Both the position numbers and the translations under genes were made by a program. The notes below the pieces were generated by a model. That model searched no databases. It was not told the DNA's origin and saw nothing but the letters and a program-made list of their open reading frames with translations. Of a stretch of DNA of 64,000 nt, positions 24,767 to 37,733 are shown one piece after another. Source of the stretch: Hofstenia miamia (taxonomy: Eukaryota; Xenacoelomorpha; Acoela); contig SCFE01000077.1 of assembly GCA_004352715.1 (NCBI GenBank), forward strand, positions 924,658 through 988,657. The letters are read 5' to 3'. Every line of letters starts with the position of its first letter. Position 1 is the first letter of the stretch.

Positions 24767-26587
24767 TCATGTAGTTTTCTCATTAGTGATAGCGAAATTT
24801 TGCAGGTGCATACTGAATTCCAAAATATCTTCGAAGGACATGTGGAAATGTTTCTGGAGATTTTTATAAACGAATTCAGGACATCTTCTTTCCATCTGAG
24901 CAAGAATAAGTAATGTTTTCATGTTTAATTCACTAAAATTAACAATGTATTTATCCATTCCAATGGAGTGCAACCATTCTGAAACGCCATCATTAGAAAG
25001 TCCTGAAGTGGAGGATTGTGGTACCTGAATAGATTCATTTTGAGTTATCTGTTCACTTAATTCAATATTTTCAAGACAATTTTGAAACAACGGCTCTATG
25101 CATAATGAACCAAGATGCTTTTCAATTTCTCGTATTTGTTTGGCGCACTCACCAGGATTATGTGGTTGCCAACGTAATTGCTTCTTATTTTCCAATACAT
25201 TGGCAAGCCACCCATTGGGTGTATAATTTTTCTGCATTGAAATCGGTACTAAGATTTTCTTTAATGTTCGAGCATATGTAGCTTCGGATCGACATACAGA
25301 ACTTTCTTTGTACTTTTCAGAAGAGCAGACTATCACACCTGTGGCATTCTCAATAGCATATGTAATTGCACTTGCAGCATCTTCATCATATGAATCTATA
25401 TCCATCCATGTAGAATAACCTTTTTTTAGAAGAAGTTCATTTAATTCAAGGGCACTACTCCTTGAATCATGTTCATAAGATATCATTAACTGTTGTCCAC
25501 TATTTGCTCTAAATGTTTTTTTCGGTACCTTAGGTTTCTTTGTAAGTTCCCATATAATGAAATTTAACATTAACATAATTCTTGAATTGGTTTCTGGACA
25601 AAACTTGACAATCTTTTTCCTGAAATATTCAGATTTCATGCTATGTCCAAACTCAATGGCAGCATCATGCTTGTATTTAATCACAAATGTTAACTTGTAA
25701 ATGATTTGTAAACATAAATCAATTGTGTGCGGATTTGTACATTTCATAATGAGATCTTTGAGAATATAATGAAGCTTGTACTTAATTAAGACGCTTTTCG
25801 TGGAATCATTTTGAGATATGTTCACAAGCATTATGAGAACATCATCTAATTGATATGGGACACCTTCAAAGAGACTAACCACAACTTCCTCATTTTCAAT
25901 ACTTTCATTCAGTGCAGAAACTATGGTTTTCAAGTCATAGTTGTGAATGACAAAAAACTTTTGATCCTCATGATCAACGACCAAGTATAATATTGTCAAT
26001 GCTAGAATACTACTCTGGAATTTGTTGTCATTTACTATAGATTTCCAGATACTTTGAGATGTGTTCAATCCTATAATACTCCGAACTTCATACTTGAGAT
26101 CAGATTGACATCGCACGCAATTCCATATCACAGAAAACAATCCATAGAAAAGCCCTTCGTGCTTTACTATGTGTTCTGCACACTTGTACAAGGGTGTAAT
26201 CCATTGAATAAAGCTATTGAGCACATTATATTTAATAAAATCGCTGAACTTACAGTGACAGTTTGCTGACCAAAGCCACATAACTGCAATGAACTCACGA
26301 ATATAGACGTCTATCTGCTCATTCATGTGATAACTCTCAAAGAGTTCAGTGTGCAAGTTGCTATTAATAGACGCTATTTCGTTTAGATCCTGTATCACAT
26401 TGGTGTTGATGAAGGATAAAAGTTCTTGGAAATAGCTAAGAAAGTTTATGTGTTTAAAATCATCTTTCTGTGCTTCATTGCATAATGCTTCTTTTAACTC
26501 AATGAGAATCGCCCTAACAATTGAAGTTCTGGATAAATTGATTTGCAGTTTCGAAAACTTCGAGTCCCATGCCGAATTCTGCGTCAT
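24767..26587 (-). CDS. ARM-like/TIR/SAM domain protein, intronless
   Basis: This is a 606-residue single-exon protein starting at the ATG at 26585-26587. Residues about 20-350 are leucine- and isoleucine-rich helices resembling armadillo/HEAT repeats. Residues about 363-490 are a TIR domain: it opens with QQLMISYEHDS, has the loop region DSYDEDAASA (398-407), the strand GVIVCSSEKY, and RSEATYARTLKKILVPI. Glu435 lies where the catalytic glutamate of SARM1-type NAD-cleaving TIRs lies. Residues about 533-597 resemble a SAM domain (VSEWLHSIGMDKYIVNF). SARM1 has ARM, two SAMs, then TIR; here the SAM-like domain follows the TIR. No signal peptide or membrane segment is seen, so a cytoplasmic signalling or innate-immune role is inferred. 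NADase activity is plausible but unproven. Confidence 0.85.
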   Translation of the reverse strand: MTQNSAWDSKFSKLQINLSRTSIVRAILIELKEALCNEAQKDDFKHINFLSYFQELLSFINTNVIQDLNEIASINSNLHTELFESYHMNEQIDVYIREFIAVMWLWSANCHCKFSDFIKYNVLNSFIQWITPLYKCAEHIVKHEGLFYGLFSVIWNCVRCQSDLKYEVRSIIGLNTSQSIWKSIVNDNKFQSSILALTILYLVVDHEDQKFFVIHNYDLKTIVSALNESIENEEVVVSLFEGVPYQLDDVLIMLVNISQNDSTKSVLIKYKLHYILKDLIMKCTNPHTIDLCLQIIYKLTFVIKYKHDAAIEFGHSMKSEYFRKKIVKFCPETNSRIMLMLNFIIWELTKKPKVPKKTFRANSGQQLMISYEHDSRSSALELNELLLKKGYSTWMDIDSYDEDAASAITYAIENATGVIVCSSEKYKESSVCRSEATYARTLKKILVPISMQKNYTPNGWLANVLENKKQLRWQPHNPGECAKQIREIEKHLGSLCIEPLFQNCLENIELSEQITQNESIQVPQSSTSGLSNDGVSEWLHSIGMDKYIVNFSELNMKTLLILAQMERRCPEFVYKNLQKHFHMSFEDILEFSMHLQNFAITNEKTT

Positions 26588-27344
26588 TTCTTTAGTATTA
26601 TAGGAAAAATTCGGATCAAACGTAGCGTTCTACTTTCCCTTTTCGTTAAATAAACACGAAGACAATTTTAAAGCGCAAATGTAGGAAAACAGAATTTACT
26701 TAATTAACGTTGACTCTGTTAAATTGTACGAATTCGGCCTTGTAAATTGATTATTTAATTTTAAGAGGCATTGTTCCAAAAAGCAAGCACTAGTTGATTT
26801 CCTACACTCATCTTTTAATTCTGAAATTAAAAAATGAACGCCTGAATAATTTTCAAAAAATCATATTACAGTAAACAATATAGAAAGTAATTGAAAGTTT
26901 AACGACAAAATGTAAACATATATTGCTACGGAAAATCAACCAATAATGTAAAAGATGGCAGTTTATAAAAGTACCAATTGGAGAAATAATTTTACTCAGT
27001 CCTTTCTAAGCTAAGAAGACCTATATATTGTTGATTTGATTTTAGAAATTATTTTAATAAACGAATTTTATATACACATAACATAACACAAGCATGATTG
27101 CAACATGCAAATGGTACGGTTCAATAGCAATTATATTTACACGGGCACTTTGAAGTTTTGATTTATACATTATAATGCGTACGCTTACGAGTCAAGCAGC
27201 TATTATTTTTACGGCAGTATACGCCTTGTTCTTTAATCATACTGCCAGCTGCCAGATCAAAACGCTAATTTTCAATCTAAAAAAATTTTTTCGTTGATCA
27301 ATTAAACAATATTTTTAGACATTGCATCAAATAATGTATATCAA

Positions 27345-27380
<36 letters not shown>

Positions 27381-28918
27381 AAATATATAAGTAGGTAATT
27401 TTAAATTTTCGTCAAAAATGCCAACAAAGTTTTACATCCTACAAAACTCCTTTTGTCTAATAATTTATTATTACTTTTGTAAAAATGCATTCTAATGTCC
27501 AACTCCATTCCGAGTAGAAATTGCATCTACTTAAAATCATATTGCTATACCTATGAAATCAAATCATTCTAACCCTATGTTACTCCCTTACAAATATATT
27601 CCACGCACTTGTTATTAAACACTTAATGTTGACACAGCATTTTATTTAAGTTTAAGTGAAAGTTTAATGCAAGGAATTCTATTCAATTGAAAATTACATT
27701 TTTAATGCATTAATCAATCTTTATCTGCTAAAGCTACTAAATTATCAATTTTTGTTAATAATCTAATGAAATAGTCAAACAGCTAAGTGTCTAGTGTCTT
27801 CAAAATATACTACATGTAGGAAGATGCATAGTAAAATGTTTTTATTCTTAGGTATAGGAGAATTTTCCCACCAAAATACAAACTATATGGACTTTGAAAG
27901 CGCTTCAAAATCAAATGAAATATGCATTCATGTATCCCTGAAACATCATATTGTCAGGTTACAGATTCCACAATGACAGTAAACAGTAAACAAATTAAAA
28001 TGTGAATTATTTGCATTGTAGTATTTATTGAAATGCTATTGTAATTATTGTTGTTTAACGCTATTTAGAGCTGTGACGTAGTTAATATTTTCTTCTAAGA
28101 GGAACAGTCAATAACGCGTGGGACTATAAGCATATTCTTATAAGTCAATTTAAATGTCTTTTATACGCTTTGCCTTCAATTTTTTGCTATTATGATTTTG
28201 TGAGTATATTTCTAACCGTGTACAAAAAATGCTGTTGTCACATGATTAAAATAATGCATACTATTGCAACAAGAAAGATAGAATTCCAATTATTAATTAA
28301 ATGCGTTAATGAACTATTGCGGGGTAACATATATACTTCCTAAAGATAAGCATGTCTTTTGAAATGTGACGTTAGATGTTTTGGGAAATTCCTCAAAGCC
28401 GAATATTTCCCAATACATTTAGCTACTTCACACAATAGCTTTAAGTATGGGAGAAGAATTAATTTAGAAATTACTTAGGCGTTTTTCACAAAAAGCGTTT
28501 TGAAATATTAGAACAGCAACTTGTCTAATTCCCACAGCTTAGATAAAATAATTTCATCGAAAATGTTATCAATATTACATTGCAATTGCTAACATATACG
28601 CCAGCAAATGTTTTGTGAAGGTTTTTTTTCTATATACTGATATCCACAATATATTCATTTCGCAAGTATAAGTCAAATCAATGTGATGGCTTGATCTAGG
28701 TATAGAAGATTTTACAATAATTTCAATTGATTACAATTGATTTGAAAGCTATGAAAAATTAATTAATTGTTGGGTGCCTTGCGATGAATTAATTTTTATC
28801 ATTCTTCATGCCCTGGTCAATGTAGTTGTTTCGAATTTCATTAACACTCAGACCAATAAATTTTCTAGTCTTCCTACTACGGCCACTGTCGTGAAATATA
28901 ATAATTGAAACAAATTGA
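26588..28918. other. upstream region of the TIR gene, then noncoding
   Basis: Immediately upstream of the ATG (minus strand) lies TTTTTCCTATAATACTAAAG followed by AA, a weak acceptor-like sequence. A (TA)n run lies at about 27349-27375. No other gene or delimited repeat was found. Confidence 0.5.
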
Positions 28919-28926
28919 TTTATTTG

Positions 28927-29535
28927 CAAACTTGACAACGAGTCGAAATTTTTAAGCTCGGCTCATTTTATTTTACTTTTGAATGAGGCTCTTTTAGCTT
29001 GATTATTATTTTAAAAACAAGGAAACTGCTCGTGCTATGCATAGGGATTTCAATGGGCTGTATTAAACATTTAATAAATAAATAAAATTTAAACAAACAT
29101 ATGTTGTGTTTTTAATATTTTAGGAACGAAATAAGTAATAAATGTGATTATCATACATTGGTAAAATGATTTTTATTCACAATTTTAGCATATGGTACTC
29201 CTTAAATAACGATTTAATATTATAGGCACATTCAAAGCATGGTAACACCTAATGCAAAAGAGTGTAAAGAATAGAATCACTACAAAATCGAATCCATTAT
29301 TAAAGGTTTATAGATATTGCGCTCTCAGAATTTTTTACATAACTCTTCCTATTATTTAATAAACATTTTAAAATAAAATTTAAGAAAAGTATATTGAACG
29401 AAAAAATATGAAATATCTGCATAATCAAATTAACCAGTAGAACTCAAAATTTGCTTGACTTAATAAGGGCTAGTTTTGGGACCATTGTATATTCAATGAG
29501 GTGCTTAAGCTCGGCTCGGCTCGTTTACAAGTCTG
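28927..29535. mobile_element. hAT-type MITE with exact 8-bp target duplication
   Basis: Left end CAAACTTGACAACGAGTCGA and reverse-complemented right end CAGACTTGTAAACGAGCCGA match at 16 of 20. TTTATTTG flanks both sides exactly (28919-28926 and 29536-29543). AAGCTCGGCTC occurs near each end. There is no coding capacity; 609 bp. Confidence 0.85.
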
Positions 29536-29543
29536 TTTATTTG

Positions 29544-31309
29544 AATAACAAAAAATATAAGGTGAACACTGCCTAGATTTTACACATTTTTACAACTTAT
29601 CAACACTTCGTTTTAAGGCGACAAGATTCAAACGTTAGTTTTTCACAAAATATGTTGCCGGCATTTGTTGTATTATGGTGGTTTCTGACTTGACACTGCT
29701 GATTTTTTTTGACGTAACATTTGCAGGCAATATTTTCAAATTTAATTGAGAATTCGGATTTGAGTATTTGAAAAAATCGCAAATCTGTTCTTCAATACGC
29801 AAAATAAAATAAATAATATAATTATTAAGGGCCATTATGTCAAGCATGCTATAACAGACATGCACTGGGAACCTCCGAGAGCCAACTTAACAAGTTAGTT
29901 TTTTCACCGTCCTATCAAAAATATCCACTCCGTTATATTGTGGATAAGCATTTTACGTAGGGGTCAATAGGCTTACAAAAATTAAAATCAGTTTGACTAT
30001 CCCCTATGCACCTGAGTTACGGAAAATTCTCAAAACTAATTGTCACACGGAGATCTTTAATATGATTGACCGTTTTCTACCATTCGCTGAATATTTCTGA
30101 TATTATATAAAATGTATCCTCTATCTTATCCTCATAAGAACGTTATAACATCTCTGAATTTTTGCCACGACAAACTTTTTTGGAAAAAATTGCAAAGCTT
30201 CATATTTCTTTCCAAATTTCTTTCAGTTCCTGTTTGGTTACAGCAGAGACAAAACACCAACAAATAGTTTTTGATTCAACAACTCTTTTCAACATATTTG
30301 TCATCAAATAACAGGAAATGCCCGATAGCAAATTCCCCATGTCCTCAAAAAATAACACTGTTTGATAATCGGGGAACATGACAGCTCCTTTTTACAATGT
30401 GTCACTTCATATCTCTTGAACTTGAATGAAGTTTGTTCACTTCCCTCAAAATAGAGTTAAATTTGAATAATTCATTATTGATGATTGATATTGAATAATT
30501 TATTAAAAAGTATAATATACAAAGAAGAAATTAAACAAATATTTTATTAGTATACTGGAAAATGTTTTATAATTTAGAAGGTGTCGATAAAGGATAATAA
30601 CTATTTCAGATAACTTAAAAAATCTTTACAATAAGCAATATATTCCCTTTTAAAAATATAAGTCTAATAATGAATTACAATTAATTGATATTGTGGCTAA
30701 CAAACGAAACTAAGCATTTGATGAAAATGAAACATGCAAAATATTTTGAGGTAAAAAATATTAATAACTGGTGAATATTGAAATATTATAAACCAAGGAG
30801 CTGATAAATGCAAGCCAAATTCTGATAATTTTTTGAAATTCTCTTTTGAAAATTATAACAATTCATTGAAAATTGTTGAAAACTTAATTTATAAAAGTTT
30901 ATAATAACACAATTATCAAAAAGCAAAAATTGAGAAAAAATATACAAAATTTACAAATTTTGAAAAGTAATAAAAATCAAGAAAAAAATTTGCAATCAAC
31001 ATCAAATTCCTAAAAACCTAAAGCAAAATCAAATTTTATATTTAAATTTTGTAACATTACATCAACTTAATGAAACATCAAAATATTTAATAATTCACAA
31101 GTATCAAAGGCCAAGCAAAATATGAAGTGAAATAATGCATTAACCATTATACAATGTATTAAACCAGGCGTTTTCTATATGAATTTAACATTCCTGAAAT
31201 AATAACTATATGCATATTGATGTACTTGAAGCCACTAATTAGTGATAAGCGGAAAAAATATTGGGAGCGCTTATAGCTCATATATTATTTATGATTAAAA
31301 GTAAATAAG
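29544..31309. other. noncoding, very AT-rich
   Basis: Only short frames without domains occur at 29600-29865. The stretch 30430-31250 is extremely A/T rich. No feature is supported. Confidence 0.55.
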
Positions 31310-31313
31310 ATGT

Positions 31314-31437
31314 CACTAGTGGACCGCCATTGTTCCACTGGTGGCTATCAGTGGTTGTAATTGCCAATTCTGCCACTGCACTGGTGGGAACTGGTGGCCT
31401 CCCATGCCACTCATTCCCCACCAGCGGACCACTAGTG
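31314..31437. mobile_element. 124-bp MITE with CACTAGTGG ends and 4-bp duplication
   Basis: Left end CACTAGTGGACCGC and reverse-complemented right end CACTAGTGGTCCGC match at 13 of 14. ATGT flanks both ends (31310-31313, 31438-31441). CACTA termini with a short duplication point to the CMC (CACTA/Mirage/Chapaev) group. The interior repeats CCACTGGTGG-like words. It is markedly GC-rich against its surroundings. Confidence 0.75.
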
Positions 31438-31441
31438 ATGT

Positions 31442-33130
31442 CTACATGGGTAAGGGTTGAACCATGGTTGCTGGCAACGAATTTTGATTCCCAAACACAT
31501 TGGCTTTGCTAATTCCCATGTAAGTATCCCACTGCTCTCACAGAAACATTCAACTATTCGCACTCTTTTCGAATCAATTTTGTGAGAAAAATCAAGTTAA
31601 TCTATGAAATATCAAGTGAGCTATCTTGCATTTAAGAACAATATTTATCACACATAGTGATTGTAATACAATAGCAGGCAAATTAATTGCACATCTTTCA
31701 AAATATCATAATTTGTTAAGATTCAATATAATTTGAGACTATAATTATTCTTATCGGAAACTTTTAATTGATTGACTTCGTATTATCGAAATATACTTGA
31801 ATGATCACCGTGATGACTAATTTTCCTTAAACTTACTTTCTAAAATTTCTAAATATCTGTCATTTTATGAATGTTATTGTTTTTTAACGTGGGGTAGAGC
31901 TTTTATCTTTGAAAAACCGTTTGTAAATTTTTTCACTCTAAATTTTATTGAATCAAATTTTAAGAGAAGTAGATATACACAAAAAAAATTGTTGCAAGGA
32001 ACACTATGTTTGGGTTATCACAAACTGTTCCCAGTTGAAAAGTACGTATGTAAATAGTTTGACAATAGCTTTTGGTTCTTGTTTATATTGTTATCCTCAT
32101 TGCGAAAATTCATTACTAATTTTCCATGAAAGCGCAATTCCATGTTACGTAATTACATATTTTGTCACTTAAAAACCATATTTTGTGATTTTCTCTTTTG
32201 AGGACAACTATTAATTCTAAAATGTGTCTGCTCGATCACCACTTAACATAGCATTATTGAATACTGCTCAAAATGACTATTAAACGACAATGCTGAACTG
32301 AAAAACATAGAAATACCATTACGCAATAACATTGAGCAATGTTAGCGAGGAATTGAACCTCAGTGAACGAAGTGGAGACTGGGACAAAATTTTATCTTTC
32401 ATTTCATGACGTCATCAAAATTCTGAACATTCTAAATTGATAGAGTGTTGATATAAGGAATATTTATGCAGTTTACGTTAATTTTAATAAGAACAGTTTT
32501 AGTTAACATTTGATACAAGCGACGGGAGTTACTGTTTAAAGCATTCTTTCCAAATTCAACAAAAAACATGTATTCAGTTTTTTTCAAAAATGCTCTCAAA
32601 AACAAAACAATAAGATTTGAAAAACTCTTGAACTTTAGCAGCTATTGTCAATGCCACGATAATTATTATGTTATTGTATTGTGCTGCATATTTCATTCTT
32701 GGATTTATATCATTGTAGATTATGTACAGTGATCAAATACAGAGGCGCACATCACTGCTATCAAAAAAGGCGATTCACCAGGAGCTGAGTTACAAATGGC
32801 AGTATAACATAGAGATTAGAGAATAATCTGAAACGCAATATTTGTCATTAATGCTGCCTCATATTGTGCAGCAAATTATAAGAGACTGGTTAGGTAGGAC
32901 ACAGACCTTGATCTGAAAGGCTATTAATGTTGATAGAGGTCATTTGCCAAGTTAGAGGTACATTAATACAACATCAACATCCATTTACAACAGTATCCAG
33001 TCAAAAACTTTCAAATGAATTGCAAACACCAGTGTAGCAAGGAAGCAGAATGGGGCATCATTTAATGTTGAAATAATAGTCAAAGAATTTTGTAGTTCAC
33101 ATAATAAGCACGCAATTCCATACTCCTTAA
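31442..33130. other. noncoding stretch
   Basis: No gene is seen. A minus-strand GGTTCAATTCC near 32348 resembles a tRNA B box, but no tRNA fold or A box accompanies it. Confidence 0.5.
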
Positions 33131-35894
33131 CCAGAGGTGGAATCGGGTTCGGGTTGAGTTTTTGAAAGCAAAATGGGTTGAGTTAGGGTGGAAAACATAT
33201 AATAACAATAATATTGTAATTTTTTGTTATCATTGCAACATGTATGATGTCAAGGACATTTAACTTGCTGTTAGATTGGTTACCGAACAATAAAATTGGA
33301 TTTAAAAGGACTATAAATTGTATCAGGACGTTTATAATGGTAGGAAGATAACTGCTAAAAGTAAGTAATTCTCTAAAAGTAAACTAATCAGCAGCACCAA
33401 TGATTTTGCACAAAGAATAAAAACTAGGGTTTTTGATTTATAGGCATTTCAGTTTGTCATGAATGAATTATCAACACTTCATCACCATGATGAAGCGTAA
33501 TATGTTCGTCACTTCAAAGTGACATTGAGCAAAATGTGAACAACAAATTATAAGACTGACTTCCGGAATGAGGGGGTTAATCGCCACATCTCGTCGTAGT
33601 AATCATAATTTGGAAATTAAAAACCAAGAATGTTTTATTAGGAAGTATACAATGTCGGATGTGGTCGCAAAATGAGAGAATGGTATTGATATATTGTTTC
33701 AGTATTTAATATAACTTTGTAAAACAACAACCACTTGATGGATTAAGAATTTAATGGCGTTACAAATCACCTGGAGTTGCGTTGCGCATTGGAAAAATAA
33801 TTCAAAAATTGAGGATCATAATGAAGTGCAAGTAGAATGAGAAAGAGACTCTACAAGAAGCATCGTTAGTTTGCAAGACATCGTCATAATAAATTATGAT
33901 TGTTGCGGGCTTTGAGTAATTTGGGAACATGACAAGGGTTGGATTGGTGTAATTACAAAATGCAATGATGATGGTGAAACATTTTAAAAAACAATCGTTT
34001 TGCATGAACAGAATGATGATATCAAACGCTCTTAATTAATCTGATAATTCTGAAGATGAAAGTGATACCTCAGAAAAAGAAGACGTTTGTGTTTTAGAAA
34101 GACTGGAAGATAATGATGGAGAAGAAGACGGTATAATAAGTAAACATTCCAATTTTACTCCACAATTGTGATGACGTATTCAAAAAGAAGAATTGGTAAA
34201 CGCACATTGCAAGGAAATTGTCCTCAAGCAACACTTGTTGAAACTCCATTCTTATATTTTTCAAAATACTTTCATGAAGAGTTCTTGGAAAAAATTTGTG
34301 AAATGTCTATTGCAAAGGCACTGGATAAAAATATAAACTCTCAATTTAAACTGACAGTTATTGAATTGCAACAATTTATTAGAGTAACCATATTAATGTC
34401 TCTAATCAAACTTGGATTTTGTCGGAGATATTGGGAAAAGGAAACCAGAAGAAATCAGAAATCAAATTGCAGATGTAATGATCAGACGATGCTTTGAGCA
34501 AATTAAAATCCATATTTACTTTGTAGATATTTATGACGTTATGTTTACATCAAACAAAGAAGAATTTCAAAAAAACATTCAAATTTAAATTCGTGTTTAA
34601 ACTATCTTTCCCATAAATGTCAATCACTTATACCAGAACAGAAATTGGCTGTTTATGAGCAGGTTTGTCCATATAAAGAAGAACTTTCCTCTTTGAGACA
34701 ATACAACCCAAAAAAGTGACGTAGATGGGGTTACAAACTTCAAGTACTCTCTGGAGACAATATAATAGTGTATAATTTTGAGATTTGTTCTGGAGCTGGG
34801 GAATCTCAAATCAATGGTAATGTTGGAAAATCTGGCAACGTGATGCTTCGGTAACAAAACAATTATATATTTTGACAACTGGTACAATTTTCCAGAATTA
34901 CAAAAAGCTCTTTTGTATAAAGGATTATTATTAATTGGAACACTATGGTTAAATCGAGCAAAGGGATTGAACTTTATAAGTGATAAAGGATTAGCAAAAT
35001 TGGTTCGTGGTTCATTTATTGAAAAACTAGCCTGCTAAGGCAACAAAGGTAAAATTAGCTGAATTCGATGGAATGACAATAAATCAGTGACCACCAAAAC
35101 AATGTAAGCGATTTTGTCGAAAGCAGAAGACTCATATAATTGCAAATAGACTTCATTGTGTGAAGGAAAATAATACAGCAATAGGATTCGTTGATGAAGC
35201 AAACTGTTACGTTGCAAAAACAGGATTAAGATAAATTGTAGCAGACGTCATTACATGAAGCTATTTTTTTATTTGATAGATCTAATGTGTGTTAAATGCT
35301 TGGTGTATTTATAGCAGATCTCGTGACGACGTTAATATTAAATGGAAGTTCACAAATTACAATTTTAAGAAAAAACATACTCAGGCACGATATGTCCACG
35401 CCAACAAGAGAACGTTTATCATAAATTAATGAACAAATAGCGATCAAAAGAAACCGTGGTGGAAAAAGAGCAATTCATTCTACAAAAGATGTACACACGG
35501 ATGGAGTAGGTGACTTCCGCAAAGTTATTGAAAATTGAGGACATTGCAAACTACCAGAACGTCAACCGAACCAAGAGTTAAGTGTAGAATGTGTAACGTT
35601 TATCAGTGTGAAGGAAGAAAAGACTGTGTCAGTACTTACCATTGTTTGTAAAATGCTTTTTGTGAATTATGAGTAAATTTCATTTTGTTCTTAAAATGTC
35701 CAATAAGCCTCTAAAGTGGCAATCGTATTACGGCATAACTTATAGAAGTAATTTAAATTTTCAAGCGAATTTTTTTCATGTATTTCAAATACCAATTAAA
35801 ACACTAGGCCCAAGCCCGGTTCGGACCAAACTTTCATGTCGAAAATCCGGCCCAACCTGACCCAAGGTAAGTCCGAGCCCAATTCCAATTCTGG
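33131..35894 (+). mobile_element. piggyBac-like element relic
   Basis: Left end CCAGAGGTGGAATCGGGTTC and reverse-complemented right end CCAGAATTGGAATTGGGCTC match at 16 of 20. The left end is preceded by TTAA (33127-33130), the piggyBac target site. No TTAA follows the right end, which is flanked by CCGGCC, so the right target copy is lost or the right boundary is misjudged. The region inside carries a decayed piggyBac-type transposase. CAGRGGTGG-like ends also occur in hAT elements; the internal gene and the TTAA favour piggyBac. Confidence 0.65.
34027..35650 (+). pseudogene. piggyBac-type (DDE_Tnp_1_7) transposase pseudogene
   Basis: The acidic N-terminus reads DNSEDESDTSEKED. It is followed by a segment matching the family start (TPFLYFSKYFHEEFLEKICE, then LTVIELQQFIRVTILMSLIK) and by RRYWEKETR. 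After frame breaks come YKLQVLSGDN, NKTIIYFDNWYNFPELQKAL and LLLIGTLWLNRAKGL, where the FDNW aspartate is a catalytic position of the family. A C-terminal piece near 35578-35620 (LSVECVTFISVKEE) may be the remnant of the usual cysteine-rich tail. Many stops and frameshifts are present. Confidence 0.75.
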
Positions 35895-36497
35895 CCGGCC
35901 ATAACCCGATAGGCGCCTCCAGCCAAAATTTCAATTTTCAAATCACGATTTTTAGCGCCTGTAAATTGAATTTTTTTTACTTGCAAACAGAATTAAGTAG
36001 GGTACTTACAATGAATATTGACTGGATCCACTTCGATAACTGTACCTTATATAGAATAAAACTTTTGCGCTACTTATTTTGGGTTGGCCACGCCATGTTT
36101 AAGCGTATGAATTTGTCAATGTTTTCTTAAATGCTTAAATTTGTACAGAATTTTTTTAAAAATATTGTTGGTATTCAATCCCTTATAACCGATTTTCATC
36201 AGAAAAAGTACCAAAATTGTGTTTAATTAATGTGTATGAAAAGAAAAATGAATGTTGATTAGTTCAGTGTTTACTACTATATTCGTTTTTGTATCAAGCG
36301 GCGAAAATCTTTAGGAGGCGTAAATAAGAAACAGAATATATTTAAAACCGTCAAAATTAGACAATTAGTTATAAGAAACATATAATTTTACAAAATCCTT
36401 TCAAAACTAGAAAAATTGAGGCGAATTATAGAAATATTTTGCATCAAGGCACGAATATAATTGAAAAAATATAATAAAAAAGAAGCAAATGGCAACC

Positions 36498-36532
<35 letters not shown>

Positions 36533-37725
36533 AAATTTATATATATAGGGTGAAGTGCAGGGAATACGAGATCTTTAAGGTCATTTGCATAATTAGCATA
36601 AAGAGGAATACAGATACACAGCTTTACTAATATTTTCAGTAACTTGTTTTGCATGTCGAAGTACCATAATAAAGCTAAAATTTCTTTACAAAATTAAATT
36701 TTTGGGTTGATAACATCAGAGGTAAGTGGTCTCTAATTACCTATTGTGCATGTAATAAACCCTAGTTACCAAAATGATTCAAAATGGCATTAAATGAAAA
36801 ATGCATTAGTAGCAATTTCAATGGCATTTAAATGACATTTTAATGTCATTAAATATCAAAAGGAAATTAGTAGATTTTGATAAATTTTAAAGGCCTTTAA
36901 ATGCCATATTAATGACATTTTTTGAAATTTTGAGAATATTTCTGGAAATTTTAAATATGATTTCAATGCTACTGAAATGAATTTTATCATTAAAAATGAA
37001 TTATTAGGTTTGTTATTAATAAAAAAATATTTACAGGTGTTTGTCTACTTATTTATTTTTCAATGCCGCCGTTAAATATAAATTTAATAAAAAAACCGGC
37101 TACTGTATATATGAAATCACTGAGTGGGTAAATTCAACAACCCTAAAGTCATTGATTAGATAATTGTGTTCAGTGCTGCAACCAGTCAGAAATGTCTGCT
37201 GGTAACCGGCAATCGGGTAAGTTGAGCACTCGCTGTTTATTAGCCGTTTAATCGGTGAATCGTTGAAGAACAAATTGTGTTCATGAATTTCATGCAGATA
37301 TACTGCATGCATATTATATTAGGATAAATTTTGGGTCAATAACTTTTAATATTACTTTAGGAATGAAGCAGGTGTGATTTTCCGTATAAAAGCCGCAGTT
37401 ATGCAGCTGAATATCAGAGTTGGGTCTAAAATAATGTTTAGTGTAAATAGGGAAAAGTCTTTGAATATCAGAGTATTTAAATAATTGCTTAAAATTTTAT
37501 TAGGGCTGAAATTGGACCCTTCGGCGGTTCTAGTGTTAATAGCTATTTGAATGTTTTGACAAGTGAAAACCTAAAATTTGTTTTGAATGTCTTTCTAATA
37601 TTAGAAAAAATAATTTTTATGAAGTTTCTTAAATGTTCAATTGTAAATTTTATAAACACAACTTCCGTGAAAATTTTCAGTTAGGTCCACAGCAATTGGA
37701 AGTAAGGTTAGACAACCAAAAAAGG
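35895..37725. other. noncoding with (TA)n and ATGGCATTTAAATG-rich tract
   Basis: A (TA)n run lies at 36499-36529. Between 36785 and 36960, ATGGCATTTAAATGACATT-type words recur in both orientations, making a low-complexity, hairpin-prone tract. No gene was found. Confidence 0.5.
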
Positions 37726-37733
37726 AGAATAAC

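Noticed and set aside
31330-31512. 60-codon frame starting with GC-rich codons
   Set aside because: It lies mostly inside the CACTA-ended MITE and reflects its composition.
32340-32385. Second B-box-like sequence (GGTTCAATTCC, minus strand)
   Set aside because: A T-arm-like stem is possible but the remaining tRNA arms are absent.
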